Under the pieces are notes generated by a model that searched no databases, was not told the DNA's origin, and saw nothing but the letters and a program-made list of their open reading frames with translations. From Chrysoperla carnea (Eukaryota > Arthropoda > Insecta > Neuroptera > Chrysopidae), in contig NC_058337.1 in the NCBI RefSeq assembly GCF_905475395.1, positions 118,414,368-118,478,367 of the forward strand: DNA of 64,000 nucleotides, in the 5' to 3' direction. Of the stretch, positions 50,430 through 63,889 are shown piece after piece. Position 1 is the first letter of the stretch. Every line of letters begins with the position of its first letter. Position numbers and translations under genes: made by a program.

Positions 50430-51224
50430 TTATCACCGGGTCTTAATAATAAAATATATATAATTTGATTAATTTTTAAAAGAACCATCAATTGTTTTAG
50501 AAATTGGTATACCTATAAAAGTATCAATTTATTAATCAAGGTTGTTTACATAAAAAAATTTGTGAATCAACTGCTAATTCGCGTGAGAAAAAAAGTTAAG
50601 TTCACGCCGTTACGTGAATAAATAAAAAATCAATATGAATTTTGAAAATTATAAAAGAAAATTTTTTTGGTCATTAACGCCTACAACTATATGAGTACCT
50701 ACATGGTCTTATACTTTTCGAATTAGTAGATATATATGTATAAAAATTGATACATATAAATTTTAGTAGCATTTTCAACAACTTATATTTATTATACGCT
50801 TGTTACTAGCATACCTATATTTAAAAAAAAAAATTAAATATAAACAAATTGTTTCAGTTTAAACAATTAAAAATTTTATGCAAAGTCAGTCAAAAATTAT
50901 GCGATCATTTAGTTTATTAAAATATTGTTTTTTATTTATAACATATTTTTCAAGTGAGTAAAATAATATAATGTTTCATATGTAAGTAAAAGGTTGTTTT
51001 TTTCGACAATCTGGTGGATTGTCGAATTTTAATCGTAGAAAAAATTTCAAAATTAAGAAAATTCTCTATACAGCAGATAAACGGGACTCAAAACCAGGAG
51101 TGTTCCGAGTACGGGATCACATGGAAAAATTCATTATAAATAAAATAAGCATTGCAAAAACACCATTGGAATGTATATGTTTAAGCAAGACTGTGCACAT
51201 AGAACCATAACAATGAATTATATT

Positions 51225-51646
51225 AGACACGTATATACAAACAAACAATATCATTTTTTAGTGTTTGACAGAGAACGGGTATGCCGGGGTATAGAAAAGG
51301 GGGACGGACGAAAAGTGTTCCGATTCTTAAACATTTCCGACTATCGAGTGTTTAGATAATTTAGACTCCTTATTTATTAGTTTCCACTTGATATAAGAAT
51401 ATTTGAAGCAAAATTTTTACAAGTCAGTCTTTTTTAATGTTTCAATGTAAGACACGTATATAAAAACAAACAATCATTTTTTAGTATTTGACAGAGAACG
51501 GGTATGGAAAAGGGGGACGGACGAAAAGTGTTCCGATTCTTAAACATTTCCGACTATCGAGTGTTTAGATAATCTAGACTCTTTATTTATTAGTTTCCAC
51601 TTGATATAAGAATATTTGAAGTAAAATTTTTTTAATGTTTCAATGT
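51225..51646. repeat. Recent tandem duplication, period 225
   Basis: AGACACGTATATA starts at 51225 and 51450. The segment GGGGGACGGACGAAAAGTGT through ATAAGAATATTTGAAG is almost unchanged between units; unit 2 has two small deletions. Open frames here (51019-51210, 51171-51359) have no known domain. Confidence 0.85.
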
Positions 51647-52788
51647 AATTTTTATTGCGATACTTACGAATCACATTTTATCTTTTTTGTTCATTAATTC
51701 AGTTGATTAGGTTGTAGGTTGATTTTTAATTGATCAATGTGTGGGTGAATTTTTATACTTCAATAAAATTTAAAAATATGTAATTGAAACAGTGATAAGC
51801 AAAAATCGTACTTATATGCAAATATATATTTCATAATAATGAGAAATAATGCCCAATTTAATGGGTCTGAAAGGCTTGAAAAGTTTATATTTCATCTATT
51901 GAGCTCTAAAAGAACTGTTGGCGGTAATCTTTTGAGGGATTTTTAACTAATTGGACCATTTCGGAGTTTCGAAATTATATTAATCTTTGGTATTTTTCTT
52001 CTAGTGTTTGCTTTATCCCTACTGTATATAATCAATATATCCACAATTTAGGTAGGTTCTGCCTGGAAAAGATAGGATTTTTAAGCTTTGAGGTAGGTAC
52101 GATAGCTCGGAAAACTTGCAACATAGGCTTTCATAAATGTTATTAATCCCTTAAGAATACGCGCGAAAAATAGGCCACCTATTATTTTCCTAGCGATTTA
52201 ATGAAAGATAAACGCGAAAATATTTCGATATTAAAGTATAATGATAATTTTGTTTTAAAATCGATATTTGCCATTCGCAAAGGGCAGTTAATCGGCTTGG
52301 ATCGACTACCATAACATTCAGTTTATTCAATCTTTTATTACGTTTGAAATTACGAAAAAGCTATGAGCGATCATGCAAAAAAAGATAAACAGACTATATA
52401 TTCATCAACAGTGGAGTAATATTGATGCGCTTTCATGATTCTTCACTTTCATTAAAAATGAAGAAAAAAAAAATTAGAATAATAAATTATTTTTAGTATC
52501 TCACAATTTTGTTAAATTTATTTTGCAAAAAAAAAAAAGATGATCAGACAAAGGTAACGCTGAATGCTGATTACGTTTATTAACCATGAAATAAATAAAA
52601 AAATTTCACACGACTGTATTTCGTTTTCAAAAGAATTATGAATTTAAAAAAGTAAAAACGTTCATTTTTTTACTTAAGTATTTGATACACAAAATAAAAA
52701 AAGTCGAATGTATAACAAAATATAACATGAAAAAAACGGAAACAAGATTACTGATGAACCTCGAATAGTAAATCCTTATATAAACAAG

Positions 52789-53341
52789 TGAAAACAAACA
52801 ATTGACTGAGTTAATTGTTGAAATATCACGCAGAGACAGTGTAGATTACTCTATCACATTACACATACATACATGTCACACATACATAACTGATATTCCC
52901 ATATAATACAAACTGTACAATTTACGCCTAGTTTGCGCCTTCACGGGTAAACAGTGATGTTTACGAAAAAATTTTTCGTACAAAAGTTGTTTATTTTTTG
53001 ATAAGGAACATTTTTTATATTTAAACTTTTGTTCTATCTCTAACGGTTTACAAGATGCGGGTCTAACGGACTCAAGAACCAATTGACCTATGTTGCTCGT
53101 TTACCTCACTTTTTACGTCCTGCGTACGCTGTAAAAATTGCAGCTTGATATCTTCTTTTGTTTTTGAGTTATCGTGCTCAAAGATAGACGGACGGACGGA
53201 CAGCCGTAAATGGACTAATTAGGTGATTTTATGAACACCTATACCAAAATTTTGTGCGTAGGTAGCATCAATATTTTTGTTACAAACTTGGAACTAAACT
53301 TAGTATACCTTGAATATTACATATATGCATGGTATAAAAAT
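52789..53341 (-). repeat. R1 repeat family, copy 4 (near full length, inverted)
   Basis: The reverse complement runs from TTTTATACCATGCATATATG through the CCGT run and CACGATAACTC word to CAATTGTTTGTTTTCACTT, matching copy 1 along about 550 bases. Confidence 0.75.
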
Positions 53342-53609
53342 GTATTCCTCAGAAGTTTACAGAATGGCTTACTACTCAGTTCATATTTACAAGTCGAAAA
53401 CAAACATAACCAACAGTTTTATTCAAGTGACATTAATTTAATATTATTTTTGTCTTAATTTAAATAAGAACTCGTGTTTAATAAGAATTCAATCTTTCTT
53501 GAACTTACGAACATTAAAATCGAAGGATGAATAAGGATACGTACCTGTAACAGAAAAAAAAAAACATTAGAAAATTAATACGATAGAAATTATTGTAAAA
53601 ATATTATTG

Positions 53610-53690
53610 AACTTAACCAACTACGCGGTATTCCTAGGGTAGAGTGAGTTCGATTCCCGCTGTCACAATAAAAATTAATTTATTGTGATT
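53610..53690 (+). repeat. SINE head fragment
   Basis: AACCAACTACGCGGTATTCC, then GAGTTCGATTCCCGCTGTCA, then AATAAAAATTAATTTATTGTG. It resembles the tRNA head and head-body junction of the SINEs at 48687 and 61487. Confidence 0.45.
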
Positions 53691-54709
53691 AAAGGACAAA
53701 AAATTATCTTAAAATAAATTTAAAATCAGCATTTTTCGCAGATTTTTCGGGAATAAGTTCTAGTAAAAGCAGTAATTGCAACTGCTCCATGGACTTAATT
53801 TCAAAAATAAAAGAAATATCTTTCATATCAGTGGTCTTTAAACCAACTTTCTATATATTATTATGAAATATTAGATATGTCAAGAGAGAGGATATACCAT
53901 GTTAGATTTGTCAGGAGCTTTAGGTTTGTTGTCTCTAATCACGTTGAAGTCTCTTTATCCGATCTTCAAACAATTAAGTATTTTATGCATATATTCGACT
54001 ATTAATAAGTATTTCGTACTGTCGTATTTCATCTGTTTATTTTAGAAATTATTTGAGTTAAGAAAAATATATATTTGCTTGTACGAAAACCGTTATTACG
54101 ATATTTTTCGATAACTAGATTATTTGTTTAATAATTTTTATAATATAAGCAATCTTGCAGACAGTTTTTTTTCTTCAAATTTAATAATATCGATTTTTTG
54201 TTTTGAAATATAAAATTTCATTGCATGTATAAAAGTTTAAAAACAAGTTATTGTATACTAATAGTCTAGTATTAAATGGCAGAATCAATTTGAATATGCC
54301 TTTTTGAAGAACGACAAATATCAACCTGTAACAATTTTATTTGAGAAAATTGTCGAAAATCCTCTGTTTTGATTCAAGGCATTCGGAAAATTTTTTATTT
54401 AAGTTGTAGGTACATTTAAAATTTATGAATACTGTTTTTTACTTGCTTAGTATAACAAAAAGTTTGGTTTTGAATTTTTATACCTGTGTATCTCCTTAAA
54501 CATTTTCCTGCATGCGAGAGGCATTATAGAAACATACATGAAGTAACTCTTTCCGCTTTGATGAACAATCAACAGCTCGTATTTAATAATTTCTGAAGAC
54601 CTGTATTACATGAAACTGTGCCGTCTGATACTGGATTAAAAGTATATCAGATAACTTTTCAAAAATGCATTTTAGTTTTTTTAAATTTAAATGGAATCTC
54701 AATAGACGA

Positions 54710-54728
54710 TTATTATTATTATTATTAT
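54710..54728. repeat. (ATT)n microsatellite
   Basis: About six uninterrupted ATT units. Confidence 0.8.
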
Positions 54729-55769
54729 AGTGCTTTTTAAACAAGTGAAACCGGTTCTACATCAAAAAATTAATAAAATTTATTATTACACTATACAAAC
54801 ACTGGCTGTGAGTACATACGAAGCTGCTGGCTAGGAAATGATATAGAGTGAGCATTTGGAGCTCTAAGATAGTCTTTAAAGTTTCACAAAAATTTATTAG
54901 TATATTTCCGGTAAACGAAACGTTGGACTATTGTTAACCGTGAGTCAAATACAATTGTAATCGTCTAGAGACAAGGTAGCCATGGATCTCGTTGATCTTG
55001 TATTAGATCAATAAGAATTAAGAATCACCAGTCGTTAAAAGTCCAGCAACAGCTTCAACCGGTATTTTTAATAGATATTCTCATGAGCCTTCATTTCCTC
55101 AATTAAGTGCATTTATATTACCATGTATCAAGGTACATAATGTTTTTTGATTCAAGGTACATCACTTTGCGTATTTGAAACTTTATTCCTTCAAATTTAA
55201 ACAAAACAATATGCAGTGGTCGGCAGCTTTTAAATATATTATCAGAAGGATCGAAATTTTTTTACTTGTTTACGAAAGAACTTTATGTTTAGTTTATTCG
55301 AAAACCATATTAAAAACCAGCTAAAATACCCTCATTTCAGTAGAAAGGCTGTTCGGTTAATATCAATATCTGCCGCGGTAAAGATGTCTCACTCTATATT
55401 ATGAAGCAATGCTTATAGACATGTTTTGTCAGTACACATGCACATCGGTAGGTACTCTAAGTAATTACGCCCGAGAGATATTTTATATTCAGTATCATGG
55501 AATGGGTTGTAAATCTTTGTAGGGGTTCAAAGCTAATTATAATAGATACTAAAAAAAATATTTTTTTGTAATGGTATCTCTTGTACCTAATATAATAAAA
55601 TATATCGTAAAATAATTGACTTGAACTATTTTTTATTTTGAAATCTTGTTCGGTGGCCAACTGCTTTTGAAAGTATATAAGAGGATTAAAAAAAAATTTA
55701 ATGAGTGGTCAAAAATAGTGGAACAACTATAATAGAAGGATTTAATTAAAATATTATTTATAAAAAAAA

Positions 55770-55920
55770 GTTTTTATTTAGATTCATACTATGTTGTTTG
55801 AAATCAAATCTTATAAGTTAAATTTTACCTATTTCTCAGTTTCTTATTGAGTTAAAAGCATATATGTAAATCGGACGACAATTTTTATAGTGAGTTTTCA
55901 AAATCGGTTCAGTTTTCAGA
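55770..55920 (+). repeat. Dispersed repeat shared with 61805-61950
   Basis: Both contain GAAATCAAATCTT or GTAATCAAATCTT, then AAGTTAAATTT, a poly-pyrimidine stretch, and AGCATATATGTAAATCGG / AGCATATGTAAATCGG. Non-coding. Confidence 0.5.
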
Positions 55921-58900
55921 AGAAAAAAGATAATTAAATGAAAACTGTTCCTAGATACGTCTCAAGTGCCAGTTTAGGATTCCGTAGCCGAAAAATTGAT
56001 CGGGGGGTTTTTAAATTTTGTAAATTTCACTTGTATTTAAATTTAACCTTTAACTCGTTATAATCGATAGTCATTATAAGCGATACGTACATTATTGTAT
56101 TAAAGTGAAAGAATGTGCATATATGTACAACACATGTTGGTCGTTATTGTTGACTAATTTCAATCACAATTGGTCATTATAACCGATATATGAGTTGATA
56201 AGGTCTAAAATAAAATTAAGGCTCAAAATAATTTTTTTTTTTTAATATTTATACAAGCAGAATAGCACCAGCAATTCTGAATCAATTGCCATTCAAAAAG
56301 CTCCTTTGCTTTATTTTGACCCTATAAACCAATTAAAAGTTTCGGCATCGTTTATTACTATGAAAAATAATTCTTTCTATAAATAAAAGAAACAATTTTC
56401 GAAAGGAATTTTCTGAATCATGTCAACATGAATAAATGATTTCCATCCAATTAATTCAAAAAATTAATTCATGTCCTGGATAATGGTTTTTTATTTTTTA
56501 AATGGAAAACCCTAAGTTGTTCAATTATAAATAATTAATTAATTCTTAATAAAATTATAACAATTTAAATTTTTATTGAATGACTGACACAAAATCACTG
56601 TAGACGTAATTAAATTATAAATACAAAACACGCATGCATGCATTAAAATGAGTGACAAATCACATATTTTATTCAGTGTATTAAATATTGTCTGATTAAT
56701 AATAATATATAAATGTGTAATAAAGAATGATTATAAAGTTTGCATACAACAACTTTATTCAAAACTAAACTTTAATAAACTAAGATTACATGCTTATAAC
56801 ATGTAGCTTAAAAAATACAAGTCCTCGAAATAAAATTAGGTCTGATGATTCGTTTGCGGAATCGTAGTTTCTAAACGAATGAACCGATTTTGATTTTTAT
56901 TTGGTTTTCTTAGAAATGTAATTGATCGAAAGTGTTCACAGAAATCTTTCAAGAAAATCTACTCAACCGTTTGAATATTATCGCCTCTTTTCTAGTTGTT
57001 TCGGGTACAGAATCCTAAACTTGCACTTGAAACATAACTACGAACACTCTGGATCAAATTATCTTTAAAAAAAATCAAAATCAGTTATTCGTTTATTATC
57101 TACGATGAAAGTGACACATCGATACACAGATATACAGATACATATTAGTTGTTTTAGCCGGGGGTTAAAAACTGAGATGTTATAAAGAGTGGGGTGCTAT
57201 TTACACTCATTCTAGTAATTATAAACAGATATTGACACTTTATAAAGCTTTATTTTACATTACAATTAAAATATTATTTTGCACTTTTTAGTCCACACAA
57301 ACCAAACATATCTTACTGTGACTTTTACTGATTACTTTCATACCGATCTAAAAAGAAAGAGATATCTTCAACGGACTGAGAGATGCTATGATTGTGATTG
57401 TGCATAACTTTTTAATAATCAGCCTATGTTTTTAATAAAATTGCTTTATTTATGTAGTGTTTACAAAATGATTTAATATTTATGGTGATGGACCCCGCCA
57501 TTATAAAATGTTACGTCAGTTAAAATTTTATAATACTTAACTAATACTTTTATAATATACTTAATTTAATTAGCAAATAATAGAAAATAATATTGCTAAA
57601 TTTAGTATTAATTAGCAATTATTATGTAATTGTTGATTCATTTCAGTATTATATGTATTGTTTTCATTCTGAAAAACTATTCTGTTGATTTTTGATTCAT
57701 TTGAAAATTTCATTAAGAACATTTTTTCACTTAGATATTGATGGTTAAGGCTGTAAATCTCAACTTTGAATCGATATATTTATTGGTCCTGAATACACGC
57801 TGATTTTATTAGATAAAATTCACCGAGATTTGTATGATCGAAAATCATAACAAAAAGAAAAAATCACAGTAAAATAAACGAACTATTTGCTAGGAAATAT
57901 ATCCTTAGAATGGTAGCAAGTAGATATTTTCCTGGTTTATTAAAATTTGTAAGCTGACAAATACTTGTTTTCTTGAATTAAGTAGTCAAATTGTTGACAC
58001 AAGAAATATTTACTTAGGTGAGCCAAATACAAGGAAATTGGCATACCGGAGAGACTTAATTCAGAACAATACACTTATACGATTGATAAAATGTCAGACC
58101 TTGAGCAATGAAAGTCTAGCCACGAAACCTTTCGAAAATTGAGATATTAATATTATACTGTCTAAAACATCGCGTACCTCTGTAAATTTTTTCTTTCGAT
58201 TGTTTTCAAATATAAAGTACTGACGTCAATTAACATTACCCTTGAGTTTAGCTAAAGAAAACAATTAAAATTACCCTTCAGTTGTTAACCCTTTGACTTG
58301 AAAAAATATTATAATTTCATTATGAACAGTTATGGAAAATTTTCAAATCATAAATTTACGTCATAGAGTAAGCGGAGATATTTTTTTTTAATATGCTAAA
58401 GATCAAAAATTAAAAGTAAAAAAATACAATAGAGTAATAATTATAATATGAAGTTTTTTTTATGTAATTTATTATAATTTTTATAGTTTTTTCTTGATTT
58501 TAATAATTTTTTATTCAAATGTCATCATCAAAATATGAAAACTGAATTTTTCAAAAAATTATAATTAATTTTTCATTAAATAATTATAATTAATATTATA
58601 TAAGTTTCTTATAGTCTCCAATGAAGGTTAACAAAACTATTTAATCGCACGTGGAAGTTTTTAAAAAAGCATAAGTTAATTGTTTAAATAAGTATGCAAA
58701 AAAAATTACAGTCCGTTGTAATGTACAGTTACTCAAATGTATGACAGTCTGTCTAACTCATATAATATTTACAGAAAGGGGAAATTTGGATAAAAATTTA
58801 CAGCAAGCCTCGAAACTCTCAATAGTCAAAGAATATGAAAAGAATACAAAGAGGGTTCGGAAGAGAAAGCTCGAAGCAGTTGAATGTGTGGAATATATTA

Positions 58901-59199
58901 CTTCTTGGGTGATTCCATATGTGACTGACACTCTATTTCATATTATGAATTCTATTATGTTAACGATTTTGGTTTAAGTTTAGTTTTATGACAGATTCTG
59001 TGTAGTAAAAAATGTGCTCATAAAACTTTATGATATACGATTTATTTAATAAAATGCAAATGTGACTAGCACTACATGCAAAACGAAGTAGCGGTCGAAA
59101 GTGTTTTTAAAGTTCGATTAAATATCATTTTCTATGCAGGATTTATGATTTTAAATTGTCTTTGGAGCTAAATTGCATAAAACAAAATATTGGAGAATG

Positions 59200-59370
59200 C
59201 TGTGTTTGTGTGTCTGTCTATGACATCGTAGCGCCTAAACGGATGAACCGATTTTAATTTTTTTGGTTTCATTTTGGTTTCAGAGTGTTCTTAGTACAAG
59301 CTTAGAGTTCCGTAATCGAAAAAACTAAAAAATTGGCGATGATCTTCATAATCGATTCAGTTTGGAAAAG
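59200..59370 (+). repeat. Repeat family G, copy 2
   Basis: TGACATCGTAGCGCCTAAAC, GGATGAACCGATTTTAATTT and GGCGATGATCTTCATAATCG correspond to the copy at 43200-43600. Confidence 0.6.
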
Positions 59371-60284
59371 GCATGACATATAATTTCAACATATAAATAA
59401 TTACTATGAAAAGTAAAATGGTAAAATAATTAGGTAATTCAAAACAATAATTTAAAAGAACAAAGTCAACTCAAACATTTCAATTTCAATTAAACTATTT
59501 CCAAAAATTTGTCCCAAAAAATGATAGCTCTCTAAGTATCCTTTTCATCTCATCTGATGTCCTTGATCACCACTTTGTGCGTCTGTGTGTTTCTCAGTGG
59601 CATCGTAGCTCCTAACCTATTGAACCGACTTGATTAAGAACATTTTACAGCTAAGTTTCCAAAAACCGATTTACAAGGAATAAATCGAATTTGTCGTGGG
59701 TTTTTTAAATTTTGTAAAGCAATTTTATCAATTTGGTGGCTTCAAATCTTCCCTTTTTCATTTTTATTTAAAACAGATAAATATCCTTGATCGTAAAAAA
59801 ACGACGTAGACTCGTATATCAAATAATATAATAATAAAATATAATTTTTAATAATTTTATTTTATTTATTATCATTATTATTATAAAACTTGTTATGTGT
59901 TCTATGACAACATTAAATTACCTATATTTAATCTTAACGTCAAACGTAATAACAATTATATAAAAAAAAAAATTTATAAATAAATAAATGCGCCATCATC
60001 ATCTTATATTGTTGTAAATAGACGCACATGCAGTTTTTATCAAACATGCAAACTACTTGTTGTAGGTAAATACTTTTTATAAAAATTATTTTAAAAAAAT
60101 TAAAAAAAAAAAAATTGTTATTATACTTTAATTAAATTTATAAGAAATTATTGATACGAGGCTTGGAAAAACAGTGGCGAACATAAGGAAATTCAATATA
60201 AATTAACATGTTTTGATTAGTGTTTTTAACACAACTTAGGTTTGACATCTCTCTGAGAAATCGCCTTGTTCCTCCCGACCCGAA

Positions 60285-60685
60285 TCCTATTAATATTATA
60301 ATTGCCAAAGTTTGTGAGGACGGATGGATGTTTTCTCTTTTACGTTACTCTTTCATGCAAAAACTACTGAACGGATTTGGTTGAAATTTGGAATAGGTAC
60401 AAAGAGTTTATAGTTTTATCCTGCGGGACAGTTATTGCTGACCTTTTTTTTGATACTTAACAGCTACTTAGAAAAATTCCACGTGAGATTAAAATTATTC
60501 ACCTATAAAAACTACGTTATTAGCGAATATCATGGGCAAAATCTTATTTTCAAAAAAATTAATATCCATAAAATTGTGAACAAAAAGGGAAGATAAGTGA
60601 GGTCAAGGAAAGTGAAGACTATAATACGGTAGTCATTGTTTTTTTGAGTTGAAATTGCCAACAAAAGTGGGCGGGTATCTTCTAG
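60285..60685 (+). mobile_element. Helitron-like non-autonomous element with canonical ends
   Basis: It starts A|TCCTATTAATATTATAATTG and ends GGGCGGGTATCTTCTAG|T, so it has 5' TC and 3' CTAG termini set in a host A|T dinucleotide, the Helitron insertion rule. At 401 bases it is too short for Rep/helicase. It shares AAACTACTGAACGGATTTGG with many insect Helitrons, and its 3' end matches the element at 7627-8480. Confidence 0.7.
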
Positions 60686-61486
60686 TATCAACATAAATAC
60701 TGCTGAGTTAAAGGACATTTATCCGGTTAGCACTAGCGTTATGAGCATTTTGCTAACGCTCGATTTAAAACATAAATAACTTTTAGTTTTCTTTAATTTT
60801 ATCTATTTTCGAATTATGAATTTTTCAGTTTTCTATCTACAGTTTTTAAGAATATATTTTTTCAAGTTCAAATTGTGAGAATTTCTCTCATCACGAGAGT
60901 AAAGGTGTAAGCAAAAAATATTAATTTTGGATATTTTTGGGCGTGTTCGTGTACTTTCATTAGATTAATATAAGTCGAAACGAAGTAAATTAAAAAAAAA
61001 AAGTGAAATCAAACTATTTTGAAATAGCTAGTACATTTACAAAATTAATTTTTATTTTGAATATACTTTGTAAGTGATAACTGGGTACTTGGATACAGAC
61101 ATTTTGTTCAAATTTTTATCGTAAATATATGAACATTGTTTACAACTCTACAATTTGAAATTCTACACGTATTTTATAAAAATTTATTACATAAAAATAT
61201 AGTTTACTACACCATACGTGAGTATATTCTGTTTTTTACAATATAGACCTTGTGAAAAAGAAAATTTTTATAAAAATATTATAATCAAAGTATCACAAAC
61301 CGTCAATGGATAAGGTAATCTTCGCAATTATACCTTTACAAGTATTTTAAAAGAGTTTTGTAAGTAAATACCTATAGAAAAATAATTTAATGACATATAA
61401 ATACTTATAACCGTATGCATATATAATAAATATGATTATGTATACAGGGCGGCCTTTGAATTTCTTCTCGTAGGAAACTTAAGAGA

Positions 61487-61786
61487 GTCGCCCTGGTAGT
61501 TCGGTTGGTTAAGGCGTTACCAATTCCGTCCGCGATATACTCAGGGTAACGCGTTCGATTCCCGTCGTCAAATTAAAAATTAATTTAATTAATAGTTGTG
61601 ATGGGCTGGTATAGTGCATGGTATTTGCATGAAGGAGGTGCACCCAGCCTCTGAAATTGAAGAGCTGATAAATGAAATTATCAGCGGAAAAGGTGGTAAA
61701 ACACATTTATGGTATCACAATGGGCTCTATAGCCTAAGTGTGTCTTTCGTGGACAGTTAAAATAACCTAACCTAACCTAACCTAAT
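61487..61786 (+). mobile_element. Full-length tRNA-derived SINE with target-site duplication
   Basis: The duplication CTTAAGAGA at 61478-61486 and 61787-61795 defines a 300-base element. The head is tRNA-like: box A TAGTTCGGTTGGTTAAGG (61497-61514), box B GCGTTCGATTCC (61550-61561). The body GAAGGAGGTGCACCCAGCCT is shared with the copy at 48687. The tail is a repeat of the unit AACCT. A mobilising LINE must supply reverse transcriptase in trans. Confidence 0.85.
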
Positions 61787-62019
61787 CTTAAGAGACTCTT
61801 TTAAATCTTATCTTTTTTTACAAGCTTTTATTTAGTTTCACCTGTTGTTTGTAATCAAATCTTGAAGTTAAATTTGACCCACTTTTCGATTGCCAATTGA
61901 GCTGAAATTTCACAAGCATATGTAAATCGGTGACAATACATTTTTGAAGTAAAAACTTCTCTTGGCACGTTGACCACTTTTTGGATGAAAAAAAAAATCA
62001 TAAAACTCGCGTTATCGGA

Positions 62020-62205
62020 TGTTTGTAATTGGACTCCTTCTAAACGGATTTACAGATTTTGATAAAATTTTGTGTGTGTTCAAGTGGATGCAAGGATGGA
62101 TTCGGTCCACTACAAAGTGTTTTTGAGGGTTCACACCAAAAATTTTAAATCCATGAAATGAATTGTGGAAACGCATATAAAGAATATATTTCATTACGAA
62201 TCTTA
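62020..62205 (+). repeat. Helitron-related fragment
   Basis: GGACTCCTTCTAAACGGATT, TTTGTGTGTGTTCAAGTGGA and TTCGGTCCACTACA match the Helitron relic at 28497 (CTCCTCCTAAACGG, GTGTGTGTTCAAGCGGA, TTCGGTCCACTTCA). The 5' TC end is missing. Confidence 0.55.
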
Positions 62206-62280
62206 CTATCCAACTGTATTTATTTGCGCTCCCACCATATTTATCTAAACTTGCGAGAAGCTATTTGAATAGTATTAAGA

Positions 62281-62482
62281 TATTATTTATTATTATTCAG
62301 TATTGTGAATAGGTATTTGTTAGAGCTTTATGCGAGTGCAACGAGTTCCACTGCCGAAGGGTCCAGCCAAGCCGAATGACTTGATTTTTCTAGAATGACT
62401 TGATTCTATCCCATCATTTTTGATATATACACATAGCTCTAATAAATACCTATTCACAATACCTGAATAATAATAAATAATA
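62281..62482. repeat. Hairpin element with about 49-base arms
   Basis: TATTATTTATTATTATTCAG...GGTATTTGTTAGAGCT pairs with AGCTCTAATAAATACC...CTGAATAATAATAAATAATA. The loop of about 100 bases contains ATGACTTGATT twice. Confidence 0.8.
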
Positions 62483-63081
62483 CCTCTTTTTAGTTTTAAA
62501 TTAAAAATTAAAATATAAATACTTTTTAGGGACAAACTTTTATTGTACTAAAAGCAGAAAACAGTTTGTCTTATGAGTGACTTTTTGAATATTTGTAAAA
62601 GCTTGAGGCGCTGTGAAATTTTATTTGGTTTTTATCCTGTGAATTCTCCTTCTGGAAATCGATTAACACTTTTAAACGCTCAGGATAATAAACATAGCTT
62701 TTTTAAATGTTCTTTAAAATTGTTTTCTAGTTTTTACAATTTGTATATGCCCCTATTTTGTTCATTTGTTGTATTTTTGCAATAAATCTATGCGTTTTCC
62801 TTACAAAGCGCCACTCTGTCTGTATAAAATAGTATTTTATAATCAATTTGAAATGGAAACGTGATTGATTCAAACACGTTTTACATATTTTAAACATATA
62901 TGATGATCATTTTGTAATCATTTTAATACTTATATACCTCAAACCTCAACGATATGCTGAAAACCTTGTGTTAGTATCTTATATAAAATTATCAATAATA
63001 TTTTTATTGCGTCAATATATTGGTCGAATTTAAACAATATGTGGTCTTCTTATACTAAAAGCTGATCCTTTAATTTTTTTA

Positions 63082-63365
63082 AGGAGATATGCAAGGATTG
63101 AATAATACTAGGAATTTCACTAAAACTTAATAAATACATTTTTTGACTAACAAAGTTTTCAAAAATCACAACAAATTTCTAGTTCACCGGGCTTATTATT
63201 ATTATTTTATCGTTCAAAGTTGGCTGAAAAAATGCTGAATCATATAGATTATCCTTTTCAATTGGATATTTCTTTCTATATCAAAAAATCTAGAGAGTGT
63301 GATAAAAAACTATCTAAAATATTTAGACAATCTTGTAGTTTATAATAATACCATAAAAATATAAT
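63082..63365 (+). repeat. Repeat family F, copy 2 (left arm of a foldback)
   Basis: Closely matches 39583-39868. Its last 115 bases (TCTAGAGAGTGTGATAAAAA to CCATAAAAATATAA) are inverted at 63890-64000. Confidence 0.8.
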
Positions 63366-63889
63366 TATTTTGTGTACCAATACTGATATTTATTTTAAAA
63401 ATTTTTTGAAAGGAATTTTTTGTATTTTGTTTATTTATTTATACTAAATACTTGCGCTCATTTCATATTTATTTACATACTTCTTATTAATTTTCCAGGA
63501 ATCGGTTCCAGCGTGAAAATAACTTTTAATTTAAACAAATATTCAAAAATATTTTGCAGAGTTTAACAATTTATTAGTATTTACTTAATCTTTACAGTAA
63601 TTTATTTATAAATTAATACTTAATACAAATTTTCAAGAATTCTTTCCCAATTTTCATTATAAACAATATTTATATTTATTTATTTTAAAAATAAATATTT
63701 AACTTTTTAAAATTAAATATTTTTCGTATGAAATTTTCGATTACTCAGAATTTTTATCTAAATAAGTAGTCCATATGTTTAAACAATTTTTATTAAATTT
63801 ATACATCCTTTGTACAATTTATATTATTATTTATAGAAAATGAATCTTCGATGAACTCATAATTAAATTAAAAATTTGTTTTTATACCA

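Noticed and set aside
52876-53458. Open frames of 68 and 75 codons
   Set aside because: They fall on copy 4 of the R1 repeat, and the other copies do not preserve these frames.
58741-58977. 78-codon plus-strand frame with a lysine-rich middle
   Set aside because: It overlaps a repeat shared with 25100-25210 where the frame is not kept, so coding selection is not supported.
61490-61570. A functional tRNA gene in the SINE head
   Set aside because: Target-site duplications and a repeated body show this is a SINE, and the acceptor stem is not paired.
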